A DNA stretch of 64,000 bases, from assembly GCA_965248855.1 (NCBI GenBank), contig CBDFKQ010000007.1, forward strand, positions 1 to 64,000, given 5' to 3'. The position numbers and the translations under genes are program-made. This stretch comes from CBDFKQ01 sp965248855 (GTDB lineage Bacteria; Bacteroidota; Bacteroidia; Cytophagales; 172606-1). Within the stretch, counting starts at the first letter, position 1, and each line of letters begins with the position of its first letter. This document shows positions 50,502 to 60,298 of this stretch, piece by piece. The notes beneath the pieces were generated by a model. The model was not told the DNA's origin. It made no database searches and worked only from the letters and a program-made list of their open reading frames with translations.

Positions 50502-51974
50502 ATGAGAACAAAATTTAAACATTTACTTTTACCTTTAATTTTTTTAATTTCTGTAATGGGCTTTGCTCAGGGGAATGGAAATAGTTTTACGCTACAACAA
50601 GCTATAGATTATGCTTTAACCAATAGCTTTGCTGTAAAAAATGCACAGTTAGATGTAACAAGTGCTACTGCCAAAGTTGGAGAAACCAGAGCGATAGGTT
50701 TACCGCAAGTAAATTTTCAGGCACAATTGCAGCACAGTTTTAAAATTCAAAATTCGATCTTTGATGGCAGGGCAAATTCTCCTTTTACCAAATTAGGTGG
50801 AGGAATTAATAAATCAGATTTTTATATACAAGATATTTATAAGAATTTAGGTGTAAATCCAATACCTGATGCTCCGGTTGCCACTAATAATCCTGATGCA
50901 GTAATTGCTTTCCCTTTTGGACTGAAAAATAATGGTCTTGTTGCTTTAAATGCAACCCAAATAATTTTTAATGGTTCATATTTGGTAGGATTAAAAGCTT
51001 CAAAAACATACAAAGAGCTTTCACAAAAGAATTTCACATCCTCTAAAATTTCAGTTGTTGAAAATGTAAGTAAAGCTTATTACGCAGTGTTGGTGAATAA
51101 AGAAAGGCTTGACTTACTAAAAGTAAATGTAAACAGGCTTGACTCTTTATTTAAAGAAACAAGTGCGATGTATAAAAATGGCTTTGTAGAGCAAATTGAT
51201 GTCGACAGAATTGAAGTTCAATACAATAACTTAAAGGTGGAAGAAGAAAATGTAGCAAGGCTTCTTAAATTAAGCTCTGAGTTACTTAAATATCAAATGA
51301 ACTATCCATTAACTGACGAGATAACAGTAAGTGATCAATTGTCTTCTCTGGATAAATTTACAGAGATGGCTTCGAGTGAAAATATCGATTATAATAATCG
51401 TATTGAATATTCACTTCTGCAAACACAAAAGCAATTAAATATTTTGGATGTTAAAAATTTAAATGCAGGGCGTTTGCCAACATTAGGTGCATCTGCAACT
51501 TATGGATATAATCCGGCAGCTACCCGATTAAGGGATATTACGCAATCAGAGCGTTGGATCAATTATTCTTTTATTGCTTTTCAATTTAATTTTCCTCTTT
51601 TTACCGGCTTGGGTACACATTACAAAATCCAGCAAAAAAGAATTGAATTACAAAAAACCGAAAATAATTTAGCTCAATTTAAAAAGACAATTGATTTGCA
51701 AATACAGCAATCAAATATTACACTTCAAAATGCAATTCAAACTTTAAAAACACAAAAGCGAAACCTTACTTTAGCAGAAAAAGTAGCAAAAGTAACACAA
51801 ATTAAATATAAGCAGGGAGTAGGCTCTAACATTGAAGTAATTAATGCTGAAGCAGCATTTAAAGAAGCGCAAACGAATTACTATTCTGCCTTGTATAATG
51901 CACTTATTTCGAAAACGGATTTGGATAAATCCAACGGAACTTTGCTTGGCGGATCAACTACCGGTACAAAATAA
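50502..51974 (+). CDS. TolC-family outer-membrane efflux protein
   Basis: 490 aa. Signal peptide ('LLLPLIFLISVMGFAQG'), two outer-membrane-efflux repeats with 'SFTLQQAIDYALTNSFAVKN' and 'KVTQIKYKQGVGSNIEVINA' / 'YYSALYNALISKTDLDKSNG', the TolC hallmarks. It forms the trimeric outer-membrane exit duct for the pump encoded next. 22 nt to the adaptor gene. Confidence 0.94.
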   Translation: MRTKFKHLLLPLIFLISVMGFAQGNGNSFTLQQAIDYALTNSFAVKNAQLDVTSATAKVGETRAIGLPQVNFQAQLQHSFKIQNSIFDGRANSPFTKLGGGINKSDFYIQDIYKNLGVNPIPDAPVATNNPDAVIAFPFGLKNNGLVALNATQIIFNGSYLVGLKASKTYKELSQKNFTSSKISVVENVSKAYYAVLVNKERLDLLKVNVNRLDSLFKETSAMYKNGFVEQIDVDRIEVQYNNLKVEEENVARLLKLSSELLKYQMNYPLTDEITVSDQLSSLDKFTEMASSENIDYNNRIEYSLLQTQKQLNILDVKNLNAGRLPTLGASATYGYNPAATRLRDITQSERWINYSFIAFQFNFPLFTGLGTHYKIQQKRIELQKTENNLAQFKKTIDLQIQQSNITLQNAIQTLKTQKRNLTLAEKVAKVTQIKYKQGVGSNIEVINAEAAFKEAQTNYYSALYNALISKTDLDKSNGTLLGGSTTGTK

Positions 51975-51996
51975 TCTTAATCTTAACAGAAACTAA

Positions 51997-53151
51997 ATGA
52001 AAAACGCAATTAATTATATGAACAAATCTACATTAATAATAGCAATAACACTTTTTGCCTTTGCATGCAGCAAACCCGCAGGAGATAAAAAAGCACAGTT
52101 AGCAGATCTTAAAAAGCAAAAATCTGAAATAGATAATAAAATCATTGCTTTAGAGAAGCAAATGGGTGATAATAAAAGCGAAATAAAAATCACAAATGTG
52201 GTTGTAAGCCCGGTTAAAGCTCAGGTTTTTAAACATTATGTTGAAGTTCAGGGAAATTTAGATTCAGATAATAATTTATCTGTCAGCCCTAAAATGGGAG
52301 GAGTAATTACTCAGGTTCCTGTAAAAGTGGGTGACCGCGTAGGCGCAGGGCAGGTTTTAGTAGTTATTGATGATGCTACATTGCGCCAAACTATGGCAGA
52401 AATTCAAACAACTTATGATTTTGCAAAAACAACTTTTGAAAAACAACAAAATTTATGGAATCAAAAAATAGGTTCTGAAATACAATACCTGCAAGCAAAA
52501 AATAATAAAGAAAGTCTTGAACGACGAATGGCAAGTTTACAAACTCAAATGGCCATGGCAAGAGTTACATCGCCTATTGCAGGTACGATAGATGCGGTTA
52601 ATGTAAAAGTTGGCGAACAGGCAATGCCGGGTGTAGGAGTTGTGAGGGTTGTAAACCTTACTCAAATGAAAGTGAAGGCTAAGGTTGCCGATACTTATAT
52701 TAATAATATTAAAAAGGGTGATCCTGTAATTATTAAATTTCCTGATATCAGTGAAGAAAAACAGGCCAGAATTACTTTTGCAGGCCAAGTTGTAAATGCA
52801 CAAACCCGTACTTTCGATATTGAAGTATTGATGATAAACCAGGATAATAAACTGAAGCCTAATTTATTATCTATTGTAAGTGTAAATGATAAGGTAATTC
52901 AAAATGCTTTGGTTGTAGACGAAAACCTTGTGCAAAATACTGAATTAGGCAAAATTGTTTTTACTGCCGAAACCGAAGGTGGAAAAACTGTAGCCAAAAT
53001 GAGAAAAATTGAAACAGGCCTTTCTTATAATGGAAAAGTAATAGTATTAAAAGGTTTAAAAGAAGGTGATCAGTTAATAACAGTAGGCAATCAGGATTTA
53101 GTTGATAACCAACAAATAAAACTTAGCGAAGGTGAAACTTCTGCAAAATAA
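51997..53151 (+). CDS. RND periplasmic adaptor (membrane-fusion lipoprotein)
   Basis: 384 aa; an inner ATG at 52018 is an equally good start, since both precede the lipobox 'TLFAFACSK'. A short Lys/Glu coiled coil ('KKAQLADLKKQKSEIDNKI'), then HlyD-like halves 'PKMGGVITQVPVKVGDRVGA' and 'VTSPIAGTIDAVNVKVGEQA', the alpha hairpin between them, and the beta-barrel/membrane-proximal domains. Anchors in the inner membrane and joins the RND pump to TolC. 36 nt to the pump gene. Confidence 0.93.
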   Translation: MKNAINYMNKSTLIIAITLFAFACSKPAGDKKAQLADLKKQKSEIDNKIIALEKQMGDNKSEIKITNVVVSPVKAQVFKHYVEVQGNLDSDNNLSVSPKMGGVITQVPVKVGDRVGAGQVLVVIDDATLRQTMAEIQTTYDFAKTTFEKQQNLWNQKIGSEIQYLQAKNNKESLERRMASLQTQMAMARVTSPIAGTIDAVNVKVGEQAMPGVGVVRVVNLTQMKVKAKVADTYINNIKKGDPVIIKFPDISEEKQARITFAGQVVNAQTRTFDIEVLMINQDNKLKPNLLSIVSVNDKVIQNALVVDENLVQNTELGKIVFTAETEGGKTVAKMRKIETGLSYNGKVIVLKGLKEGDQLITVGNQDLVDNQQIKLSEGETSAK

Positions 53152-53187
53152 TTTTAAAAATAAATTAAAACATTCTAAAATATATTT

Positions 53188-56100
53188 ATGGAACCACAAG
53201 AACATTCATCTGAAATTGGTGAAGTAAAACCATATAAGAGATTCAAGCTCACCGAATGGTGTATTGAAAACAAAACCAGCGTCTACTTTATGATGATTTT
53301 GATTTCAATAGGAGGTTTATTCACTTATTTAAATTTACCGAAAGAGAATTTTCCCGATATTGTACTTCCTACTTTTTATATTCAAACTATACAAAGAAGT
53401 ACAAGCCCTTCCGACATGGAAAACCTTATTACCAAACTGATTGAAAAGGAAGTAAAATCGGTTAACGGGGTAAAAAAAATAACATCATCATCATTAGAAA
53501 ATTTTTCTATAGTTATTGTCGAATTTAAAAGTGGTATTTCAATCCCTGTTGCAAAACAAAGAGTAAAGGATGCAGTTGACAGGGCACGGCCGGATTTACC
53601 CAACACACTTGATCAGGAACCGCAAATTCAGGAAGTTGAACTTTCCGAAATTCCTATCATGCAAGTTAACGTTTCCGGAAATTATCAATTAAGTAAATTA
53701 AAAGAATATGCTGAGGATTTAGAAGATGCCATTGAAGAGCTTCCTGAAATTCGCAGAGTTGATTTGATAGGTGCCTTAGTAAGGGAATTTCAAATCAATG
53801 TGGACGTTTATAAAATGCAAGCTGCAGGAATTACCTTTAATGATATTTCTCAAGCAGTAGCTTCCGAAAACGTAAACGTATCGGGCGGTGAATTGAATGT
53901 AAATGGTGTAAGAAGAACTTTAAGAGTTACGGGTGAGTTTAAAAACGTTGAACAAATACGTAATGTGGTTGTCCGCTCTAACAGAGGGGTGAGTAAATTT
54001 TTGAAAGAAATTGCGGACGTAGAAGACAGCTTTAAAGAGAAACAAGATTTTGCCCGTTTCAATGGTAAAGCAGTTATATCACTTTCGGTTATTAAACGGG
54101 GTGGTGAAAACTTAATCACAGCCTCACAGAAAATTGAAAAGGTAATTGCCGGATTAAAGAAAAATAATTTTCCTGAAGGTCTTGAAATTGTAATTACCGG
54201 AGATTCGTCTAATAAAACTAAAAACACTTTAAATGATTTAATTGCTACAGTAGTATTAGGATTTATTTTTGTTGTTTTTGTTTTGATGTTCTTTATGGGC
54301 AGTACAGATGCCTTGTTTGTCGGCCTTTCAGTTCCGCTTTCTTCATTAATGGCATTTGTTTTCATTTATGCACTTTCTGTTTTTAATCCCGAATTAAAGT
54401 TTACATTAAACACCGTAGTAATGTTTGCATTTTTGCTTGCATTGGGTATTGTGGTGGATGATGCGATTGTTGTTATTGAAAACACCCACAGAATATTCCA
54501 TTTAGAGCACTTACCAATTAAAGAAGCTGCAAAGAAAGCTGCTGGTGAAGTTTTTGCACCGGTTTTCAGTGGTACATTAGTTAACGTTGCCCCTTTTATA
54601 CCTTTATTATTCTGGCCGGGGATTGTCGGGGAATTTATGAAATACCTTCCCGTTACCTTAATTGTAACTTTGTTTGCTTCTCTTATTGTTGCGTTTATGA
54701 TGAACCCGGTTTTTGCTGTCAACTTTATGAAAGATGGTGATAAGCAAGAAGATAAAAGTATTAAACCACTTATTCGTCCTTTAATAATTTTAGGAGTAAT
54801 TGCCCTTTTTGGTTACTTAATAAATATCGGCTTAGGTAATTTTATGGTATTCATAATATTATTATATCTGGCCAATCATTTTCTTTTTAATGGGATGATT
54901 AAAGGTTTCCAAACCAAAGTTCTGCCCCGCATAAGCAATGGCTATAAAAAATTAATAACATTTGCCATTGACGGCTACAACTCATGGTTCTTTATGGTTG
55001 GAACAATTGGCTTAGTTGTCTTATCTGTCATTGTTGCCGGTAAAATGCTTAAACCACCTATATTCTTCCCACAAGGTGAACCTGATTTTGTTTATTTGTA
55101 TAATAAACTTCCGGTTGGAGCCGATGCTGCTGTAACGGATTCAATTACAAAAGTTATTGAAAAACGGGTTTATGAAGTAATCGGCAAAAAAAATCCTTAT
55201 GTCGAATCTGTAATTTCAAATGTGGGTATTGGCGCAGGTGATCCTCAAAATGCAGCCGACCGTCAGCCGGCATCAAACAAAAGTAAAATAACAGTAGCTT
55301 TCGTTGACGGGAAAGAAAGAATTGGTGTTTCTACAACCGATATTTTGGAAAAAATAAGAGCAAAAGTTAAGGGAATACCCGGAGTAGAAATTTCTGTAGA
55401 GCGTGAACGTGGAGGACCTGCTACGGGTAAACCAATCGCAATTGAAATTGGAGGTGAAGATTTCAAAGAATTGTTAAAAATAGAAGAGCAGCTTACTGAC
55501 GGAATAAAAAAAGCCGGTATCAGTGGAATTGAAAACCTCAAGTCGGATTTAGTAATGAATAAACCTGAAATCGTTTTTGATATTGATAAAGAAAAAGCAT
55601 CCCGCGAAGGTATTTCAACTTCAACCATTGCTATGTTTTTACGCACCGCGCTTTATGGATACGAAACTTCAAAATTCCGTGACAATAAAGATGAATACGA
55701 AATTAATGTAAGAGTGAGAGAGGATCAGCGCAAGAAAGTAGAGGAGTTGATGGGCATGAACATAAGTTTTATGGATATGTCAAGCGCATCTTTCCGTCAG
55801 ATTCCTTTAAGCTCTGTGGCGAACATACATTACGGTACTACATTTAGCGGTATTAATCGTAAAAACCAACAGCGGTTGATTACTTTAAGCTCTGATGTAT
55901 TGACGGGTTATAATGCAAACGAAATTGTTGGCCAGATAAATAATCAGGTTGTTCCTGGGATCAAACTGCCTGACGGTTACACCATTAAAACTGCAGGTGA
56001 ACAAGAAAGTCAGCAAGAAACTGCTAATTTCCTTGTCGGTGCCTTGCTTTCAGCTATTGCATTGATGATGTTAATTATGGTTGTTCAATTTAATTCAATT

Positions 56101-56637
56101 TCAAAACCATTAATCATTCTTGCCAACGTTGTTTTCAGTATAATCGGAGTTTTATTAGGATTCTCCTTTACAGGCATGACCATGTCGATCGTAATGACGG
56201 GTGTTGGTTTTATTGCCTTAACAGGTATAGTAGTTAAAAATGGTATTATACTCATTGAATTCATTGATGAAATGCACAAAAATGGCGAAACACTTCATGA
56301 TGCAATTATCCATGGAGCAGCAACACGTTTAACACCTGTATTGTTAACAGCATCCGCAGCGATATTAGGTTTAATACCTCTGGGAATTGGATTAAATATT
56401 GATTTCGGCGGTTTATTTACGAGTTTCAGACCAAATATTTATACAGGTGGTGAAAGTTCAGTATTCTGGGGCCCACTCGCCTGGACAATTATATTTGGTT
56501 TGCTTGTAACAACTTTCTTAACATTGGTAATTGTACCTTGTATGTTCTATAATGCTGAAAGGCTAAAAACTTGGATTAAAAGAAATAAAAAAGGAGAGCT
56601 TGTTGAACCTGTAGCGGTGCACGTACCTGCAGAGTAA
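53188..56637 (+). CDS. RND multidrug-type efflux pump, inner-membrane component
   Basis: 1149 aa, larger than AcrB (about 1050) because of an insertion near residues 515-560 that carries extra hydrophobic helices. Proton-relay Asp pair in 'LALGIVVDDAIVVIENTHR', porter-domain repeats and the second TM half 'LTGIVVKNGIILIEFIDEMH'. With the upstream TolC and adaptor it makes a complete tripartite pump. Substrate not predictable; HAE-1-like. The downstream terminator ends the operon. Confidence 0.94.
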   Translation: MEPQEHSSEIGEVKPYKRFKLTEWCIENKTSVYFMMILISIGGLFTYLNLPKENFPDIVLPTFYIQTIQRSTSPSDMENLITKLIEKEVKSVNGVKKITSSSLENFSIVIVEFKSGISIPVAKQRVKDAVDRARPDLPNTLDQEPQIQEVELSEIPIMQVNVSGNYQLSKLKEYAEDLEDAIEELPEIRRVDLIGALVREFQINVDVYKMQAAGITFNDISQAVASENVNVSGGELNVNGVRRTLRVTGEFKNVEQIRNVVVRSNRGVSKFLKEIADVEDSFKEKQDFARFNGKAVISLSVIKRGGENLITASQKIEKVIAGLKKNNFPEGLEIVITGDSSNKTKNTLNDLIATVVLGFIFVVFVLMFFMGSTDALFVGLSVPLSSLMAFVFIYALSVFNPELKFTLNTVVMFAFLLALGIVVDDAIVVIENTHRIFHLEHLPIKEAAKKAAGEVFAPVFSGTLVNVAPFIPLLFWPGIVGEFMKYLPVTLIVTLFASLIVAFMMNPVFAVNFMKDGDKQEDKSIKPLIRPLIILGVIALFGYLINIGLGNFMVFIILLYLANHFLFNGMIKGFQTKVLPRISNGYKKLITFAIDGYNSWFFMVGTIGLVVLSVIVAGKMLKPPIFFPQGEPDFVYLYNKLPVGADAAVTDSITKVIEKRVYEVIGKKNPYVESVISNVGIGAGDPQNAADRQPASNKSKITVAFVDGKERIGVSTTDILEKIRAKVKGIPGVEISVERERGGPATGKPIAIEIGGEDFKELLKIEEQLTDGIKKAGISGIENLKSDLVMNKPEIVFDIDKEKASREGISTSTIAMFLRTALYGYETSKFRDNKDEYEINVRVREDQRKKVEELMGMNISFMDMSSASFRQIPLSSVANIHYGTTFSGINRKNQQRLITLSSDVLTGYNANEIVGQINNQVVPGIKLPDGYTIKTAGEQESQQETANFLVGALLSAIALMMLIMVVQFNSISKPLIILANVVFSIIGVLLGFSFTGMTMSIVMTGVGFIALTGIVVKNGIILIEFIDEMHKNGETLHDAIIHGAATRLTPVLLTASAAILGLIPLGIGLNIDFGGLFTSFRPNIYTGGESSVFWGPLAWTIIFGLLVTTFLTLVIVPCMFYNAERLKTWIKRNKKGELVEPVAVHVPAE

Positions 56638-56667
56638 ATAAATTTAGTTTCAATAATTAATAAAAAG

Positions 56668-56699
56668 AACCTTGCGAAATATTTCGTAAGGTTTTTTTT
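56668..56699 (+). terminator. Terminator of the RND operon
   Basis: AACCTTGCGAAAT / ATTTCGTAAGGTT with almost no loop and a T run. Confidence 0.88.
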
Positions 56700-56717
56700 A
56701 TTAATATTTTTTTCGCC

Positions 56718-56877
56718 GTGTCAAGTGTTTCACCTGACACTCTTTATATTGGGACTGGCAGATTCATTGAGGATTATTATTATTCAAGTTCAAGTATATC
56801 CTAGCTGAAAGAAATTGATTTCCATACATACTACGAAATGGAAGGCATCGGTTGTTTCAGGTGAAAACACCTGAAAC
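56718..56877. repeat. Two CAGGTG-type inverted repeats
   Basis: GTGTCAAGTG-ttt-CACCTGACAC (56718-56740, one mismatch) and GTTTCAGGTG-aaaa-CACCTGAAAC (56854-56877, perfect). They share the core CACCTGA and lie in the 434 nt gene-free gap between the RND terminator and lysS. Confidence 0.65.
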
Positions 56878-56964
56878 GGCTAAAAGTTTGAATGTTAAGA
56901 TAAAATCTATGTGAGTAATTATTATACTATATAATTTTATTCAAATAAATTTAATATTTAGAAT

Positions 56965-57009
56965 AAAATATCTAAATATCAATATTGATAAATTGATATT
57001 TTAGATTTT
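56965..57009. repeat. AT-rich inverted repeat upstream of lysS promoter
   Basis: Arms AAAATATCTAAATATCAAT (56965-56983) and ATTGATATTTTAGATTTT (56992-57009), one gap, 8 nt loop; includes the palindrome TATCAATATTGATA. It ends 14 nt before the lysS -7 box, where a regulator could bind. Confidence 0.55.
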
Positions 57010-57022
57010 AATTTATTGATTG

Positions 57023-57030
57023 TAGTTTTG
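57023..57030 (+). promoter_or_regulatory. -7 box for lysS
   Basis: TAGTTTTG, full TAnnTTTG match, about 41 nt before the ATG at 57072. Confidence 0.55.
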
Positions 57031-57071
57031 CAATCCTTAAAACAAATTTTTACAAAAAAAATATTTCCCCA

Positions 57072-58799
57072 ATGCAATTGAGCGAACAAGAAATTATACG
57101 ACGCGGAAAACTTGATCAACTTAGGGCGCTGGGCATTGAACCATATCCTGCAGAACTGTTTGAAGTTAATGTATCCATAAAAGATATTTTGGAAAATTAT
57201 GGCAGAAATAAAATCGACTATAAAAATATAACACTTGCCGGGCGAATAATGGGTTTCAGGGTGATGGGAAGTGCTGCATTTGCAGAGATTCAGGATGCCG
57301 GTGGAAGAATCCAAATTTATATTCGAAGAGATGATATTTGCTTGGGTGAAGACAAAACATTATACAATACAGTTTTTAAAAAATTATTGGATATAGGTGA
57401 TATTATTGGTATAAAAGGCTTTGTTTTCACAACTCAAACAGGAGAAACCTCTATTCACGTATCAGAATTTAAGTTATTATCAAAAGCATTAAGACCATTA
57501 CCGGTTGTAAAGGAAGTGGAAGATGCAGATGGCAATAAAACTACTTTTGATTCCTTTTCCGATCCGGAATTAAGATACCGCCAAAGGTATGTGGATATGA
57601 TTGTAAACCCACATGTGCGTGAAACCTTTATTCAACGTACTAAAATGGTTAATTCAATTCGTAATTTCCTTGCCGATAGAGGTTATTTGGAAGTTGAAAC
57701 CCCTATTTTACAGCCTATTTATGGTGGCGCAGCTGCCCGTCCTTTTAAAACACATCACAACACACTTGATATGACCTTGTATTTGCGTATTGCAAATGAG
57801 TTATATTTAAAACGTTTAATTGTTGGGGGGTATGATGGGGTTTTTGAGTTTGCGAAAGATTTTCGAAATGAAGGTATGAGCAGGTTTCACAATCCCGAGT
57901 TTACGCAGGTAGAGTTATATGTTGCGTATAAGGATTATGAGTGGATGATGAATTTGGTTGAAGAAATGGTTGAAAAGGCTGCTGTTGCCATCCATGGAAC
58001 AACTCAAATACAGGTTGGAGAAAATATAATTGATTTTCAAAGACCATGGAAAAGATATACCATGTATGAAGCGATTGAGCACTTTACGGGTATTGATATT
58101 TCGACAATGAATGAAGATGAAATGCGAAAAGTTGCCGAAGGTTTGCATATTAAAACCGACAGTACTATGGGCAGGGCAAAATTAATAGATGAATTGTTTG
58201 GCGAATGTTGTGAGGCACAGCTTATTCAACCCACTTTTATAACAGATTATCCAATTGAAACCTCGCCTCTTACTAAAAAACACCGCAGTATACCCGGTTT
58301 GGTGGAGAGATTTGAAGCCATTTGTAATGGCAAAGAAATTGCCAATGCCTATTCCGAATTAAATGACCCGATTGATCAAAGGGCAAGGTTTGAAGAACAA
58401 CTTGAATTGGGAAAACGTGGAGATGAAGAAGCCATGATTTTAGATGAAGATTTTCTTCGTGCTTTGGAATACGGCATGCCACCTACAGCAGGTTTGGGTA
58501 TGGGTATTGACAGGTTGGCTATGATTATGACCAATTCAACTTCCATTCAGGATGTTTTATTTTTTCCACAGATGAAACCCGAAAAGAAACAGGAATTGCC
58601 TAATGAGGAAGATTATTTGGCTTTAGGCGTACCTGCCGATTGGATACCTGCAATTATAAAAATGAATTTTATTTCATTAGACGATTTTAAGGCAGTCAAC
58701 CCCAATAAATTTTTTAATGACTTGGGTGGTATGCGAAAAAAATTAAAAATAGAAGCTAAAATGCCGGGTTTAGAAGAAGTAAAAGAATGGTTTAATTAA
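57072..58799 (+). CDS. lysS: Lysyl-tRNA synthetase, class II
   Basis: 575 aa. N-terminal OB-fold anticodon-binding domain ('ITLAGRIMGFRVMGSAAFAE'), class II core with motif 2 'FAKDFRNEGMSRFHNPEFTQ' and motif 3 'TAGLGMGIDRLAMIMTNS'. About 70 residues longer than E. coli LysS at the C terminus ('LGVPADWIPAIIKMNFISLD' onward), an extension usual in Bacteroidota. Charges tRNA-Lys. Confidence 0.97.
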   Translation: MQLSEQEIIRRGKLDQLRALGIEPYPAELFEVNVSIKDILENYGRNKIDYKNITLAGRIMGFRVMGSAAFAEIQDAGGRIQIYIRRDDICLGEDKTLYNTVFKKLLDIGDIIGIKGFVFTTQTGETSIHVSEFKLLSKALRPLPVVKEVEDADGNKTTFDSFSDPELRYRQRYVDMIVNPHVRETFIQRTKMVNSIRNFLADRGYLEVETPILQPIYGGAAARPFKTHHNTLDMTLYLRIANELYLKRLIVGGYDGVFEFAKDFRNEGMSRFHNPEFTQVELYVAYKDYEWMMNLVEEMVEKAAVAIHGTTQIQVGENIIDFQRPWKRYTMYEAIEHFTGIDISTMNEDEMRKVAEGLHIKTDSTMGRAKLIDELFGECCEAQLIQPTFITDYPIETSPLTKKHRSIPGLVERFEAICNGKEIANAYSELNDPIDQRARFEEQLELGKRGDEEAMILDEDFLRALEYGMPPTAGLGMGIDRLAMIMTNSTSIQDVLFFPQMKPEKKQELPNEEDYLALGVPADWIPAIIKMNFISLDDFKAVNPNKFFNDLGGMRKKLKIEAKMPGLEEVKEWFN

Positions 58800-58857
58800 T
58801 TTAATTTTTTTTTGGAACAGTTATTGAGAACTTTGAATGAAATTTAAATATATTTTA

Positions 58858-59520
58858 ATGAAAAATTTAACCAAGAGAATTTTTTTTATAAGCTCATTTA
58901 TACTTTTATATTCTCCTATTCTTTTTGCACAACAAGATTCTAAAGCAGGACAAATTTTAGATGAAGTAAGTAAAAAATATAAAGCTATCCCTTCTTTCAA
59001 AGCCGGCTTTAGCATTTTAAGAGAAAGCCCAAACAGTGGCAAAGCCAACGAAACAGATAATGGAGAAATAACAGTTAAAGGTTCTAAATTTCATTTAAAA
59101 TTAAAAGATCAGGAAATTTATAATAACAGCGCCAAAGTATGGACTTATTTAAGAACTTCTAACGAAGTGACAATTAACAATTATTCACCGGATGATGATG
59201 AATTGAACCCTACAAAAATATTTACTGTTTATAAAAAAGGTTTTAAATATTCTTTAGCCGGTGAAGAAAAAGAAGCCGGCCAAGTTTACGATGTAATTGA
59301 TTTAAGCCCGGAAAAAGCAAAAAACCAACAGGTTTATAAAATTAAACTTATAATTAACAAAAAAGACAAAAGTTTAAAACGTTGGAGGGTTTTTGAAAAA
59401 AACGGAAACCGATATACATACACTATTACCAATTTTACGCCGGTTACTTTGGAAGACAAGGATTTTGTATTTGATAAAACAAAATATAAAGGTGTTGAAG
59501 AAGTGGCTTTAGATAATTAG
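58858..59520 (+). CDS. LolA-like outer-membrane lipoprotein carrier protein
   Basis: 220 aa from ATG 58858 (an ATG at 58837 adds seven residues before the signal peptide). Signal peptide 'IFFISSFILLYSPILFAQ', then the LolA fold: 'GQILDEVSKKYKAIPSFKAG' at the start, beta strands 'NGEITVKGSKFHLKLKDQEI', 'NSAKVWTYLRTSNEVTI', and 'YTYTITNFTP' near the end. Carries lipoproteins across the periplasm, or a diverged LolA-like role. Starts 58 nt after lysS. Confidence 0.86.
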   Translation: MKNLTKRIFFISSFILLYSPILFAQQDSKAGQILDEVSKKYKAIPSFKAGFSILRESPNSGKANETDNGEITVKGSKFHLKLKDQEIYNNSAKVWTYLRTSNEVTINNYSPDDDELNPTKIFTVYKKGFKYSLAGEEKEAGQVYDVIDLSPEKAKNQQVYKIKLIINKKDKSLKRWRVFEKNGNRYTYTITNFTPVTLEDKDFVFDKTKYKGVEEVALDN

Positions 59521-59540
59521 AAAAATTGATTTAATTCAAA

Positions 59541-59569
59541 CATTATCGATTTATCAATATCGTTATTTT
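59541..59569. repeat. Dispersed repeat, reversed copy C
   Basis: CATTATCGATTTATCAATAT then CGTTATTTT; read in reverse, AACGATATTGATAAATCGAT, matching the core of copies at 14644 and 26474. Confidence 0.5.
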
Positions 59570-59730
59570 GATATTTTTAATAATAAAAAGAAATCTTCTT
59601 TTTCCTAAAGTCTTAATCCAAATTCAAAGTTATTTTGTCTGAATTAAAGGATTTCTTGAAAGGGGTTTTATTAATCATTACAAATTTTATGAGCTTATAT
59701 TTTTTTTTAAAATTATATAAATAAATTGTA

Positions 59731-60291
59731 ATGGAATTTTTAAAAAATCCATGGCCATGGTATGTTGCCGGGCCACTTATCGGACTTACTGTACCCATAT
59801 TATTAATATTGGGAAATAAAACTTTTGGTATTTCATCTTCTTTAAGAGATTTCTGTGCTGCATGCTTTCCTGCCAACATACCTTTTTTTAAATATGAATG
59901 GAAAAAGGAAATTTGGAATTTATTTTTTGTAACGGGAATATTTTTTGGAGGTATTTTAGCGGCTAACCTTTTATCTTCAAGTTATTCAATTTCAATAAAC
60001 CCAAATTTGGCACGAGAATTAAACACATATAATATTGGTGTATCTAATTCTGCTGTTCCATCAGATCTTTTTAATTGGCAAAGTTTATTTTCTATCAGGG
60101 GTTTTATTATAATGGTAATTGGTGGTTTCTTTGTCGGGTTTGGAACACGATATGCAGGTGGTTGTACATCCGGCCATACAATAATGGGTATTGCAAGCCT
60201 ACAATGGCCTTCTATAATAGCCAGCATATGTTTTATGATAGGTGGCCTTATAATGGCCAATTTTATTTTACCTTTTATTTTTTCATTATAA
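59731..60291 (+). CDS. YeeE/YedE-family membrane protein (first half of a pair)
   Basis: 186 aa, about five membrane helices. Conserved Cys motifs 'FCAACFPANIPFF' and 'RYAGGCTSGHTIMGIASLQW' of the sulfur-transport (thiosulfate-uptake YeeE) fold. The family's full-length members are two such halves in one chain; here the second half is the next gene, 7 nt downstream. Function probably transport of a sulfur compound; the substrate is inferred from the family. No rhodanese or sulfurtransferase gene is next to it. Confidence 0.88.
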   Translation: MEFLKNPWPWYVAGPLIGLTVPILLILGNKTFGISSSLRDFCAACFPANIPFFKYEWKKEIWNLFFVTGIFFGGILAANLLSSSYSISINPNLARELNTYNIGVSNSAVPSDLFNWQSLFSIRGFIIMVIGGFFVGFGTRYAGGCTSGHTIMGIASLQWPSIIASICFMIGGLIMANFILPFIFSL

Positions 60292-60298
60292 AATTAAA

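Noticed and set aside
53850..54722. Long antisense open frames (171 and 118 aa) inside the RND pump gene
   Set aside because: They lie opposite strongly conserved pump codons, have low-complexity Thr/Ser/Lys composition and no start context; explained by codon bias of the sense gene.
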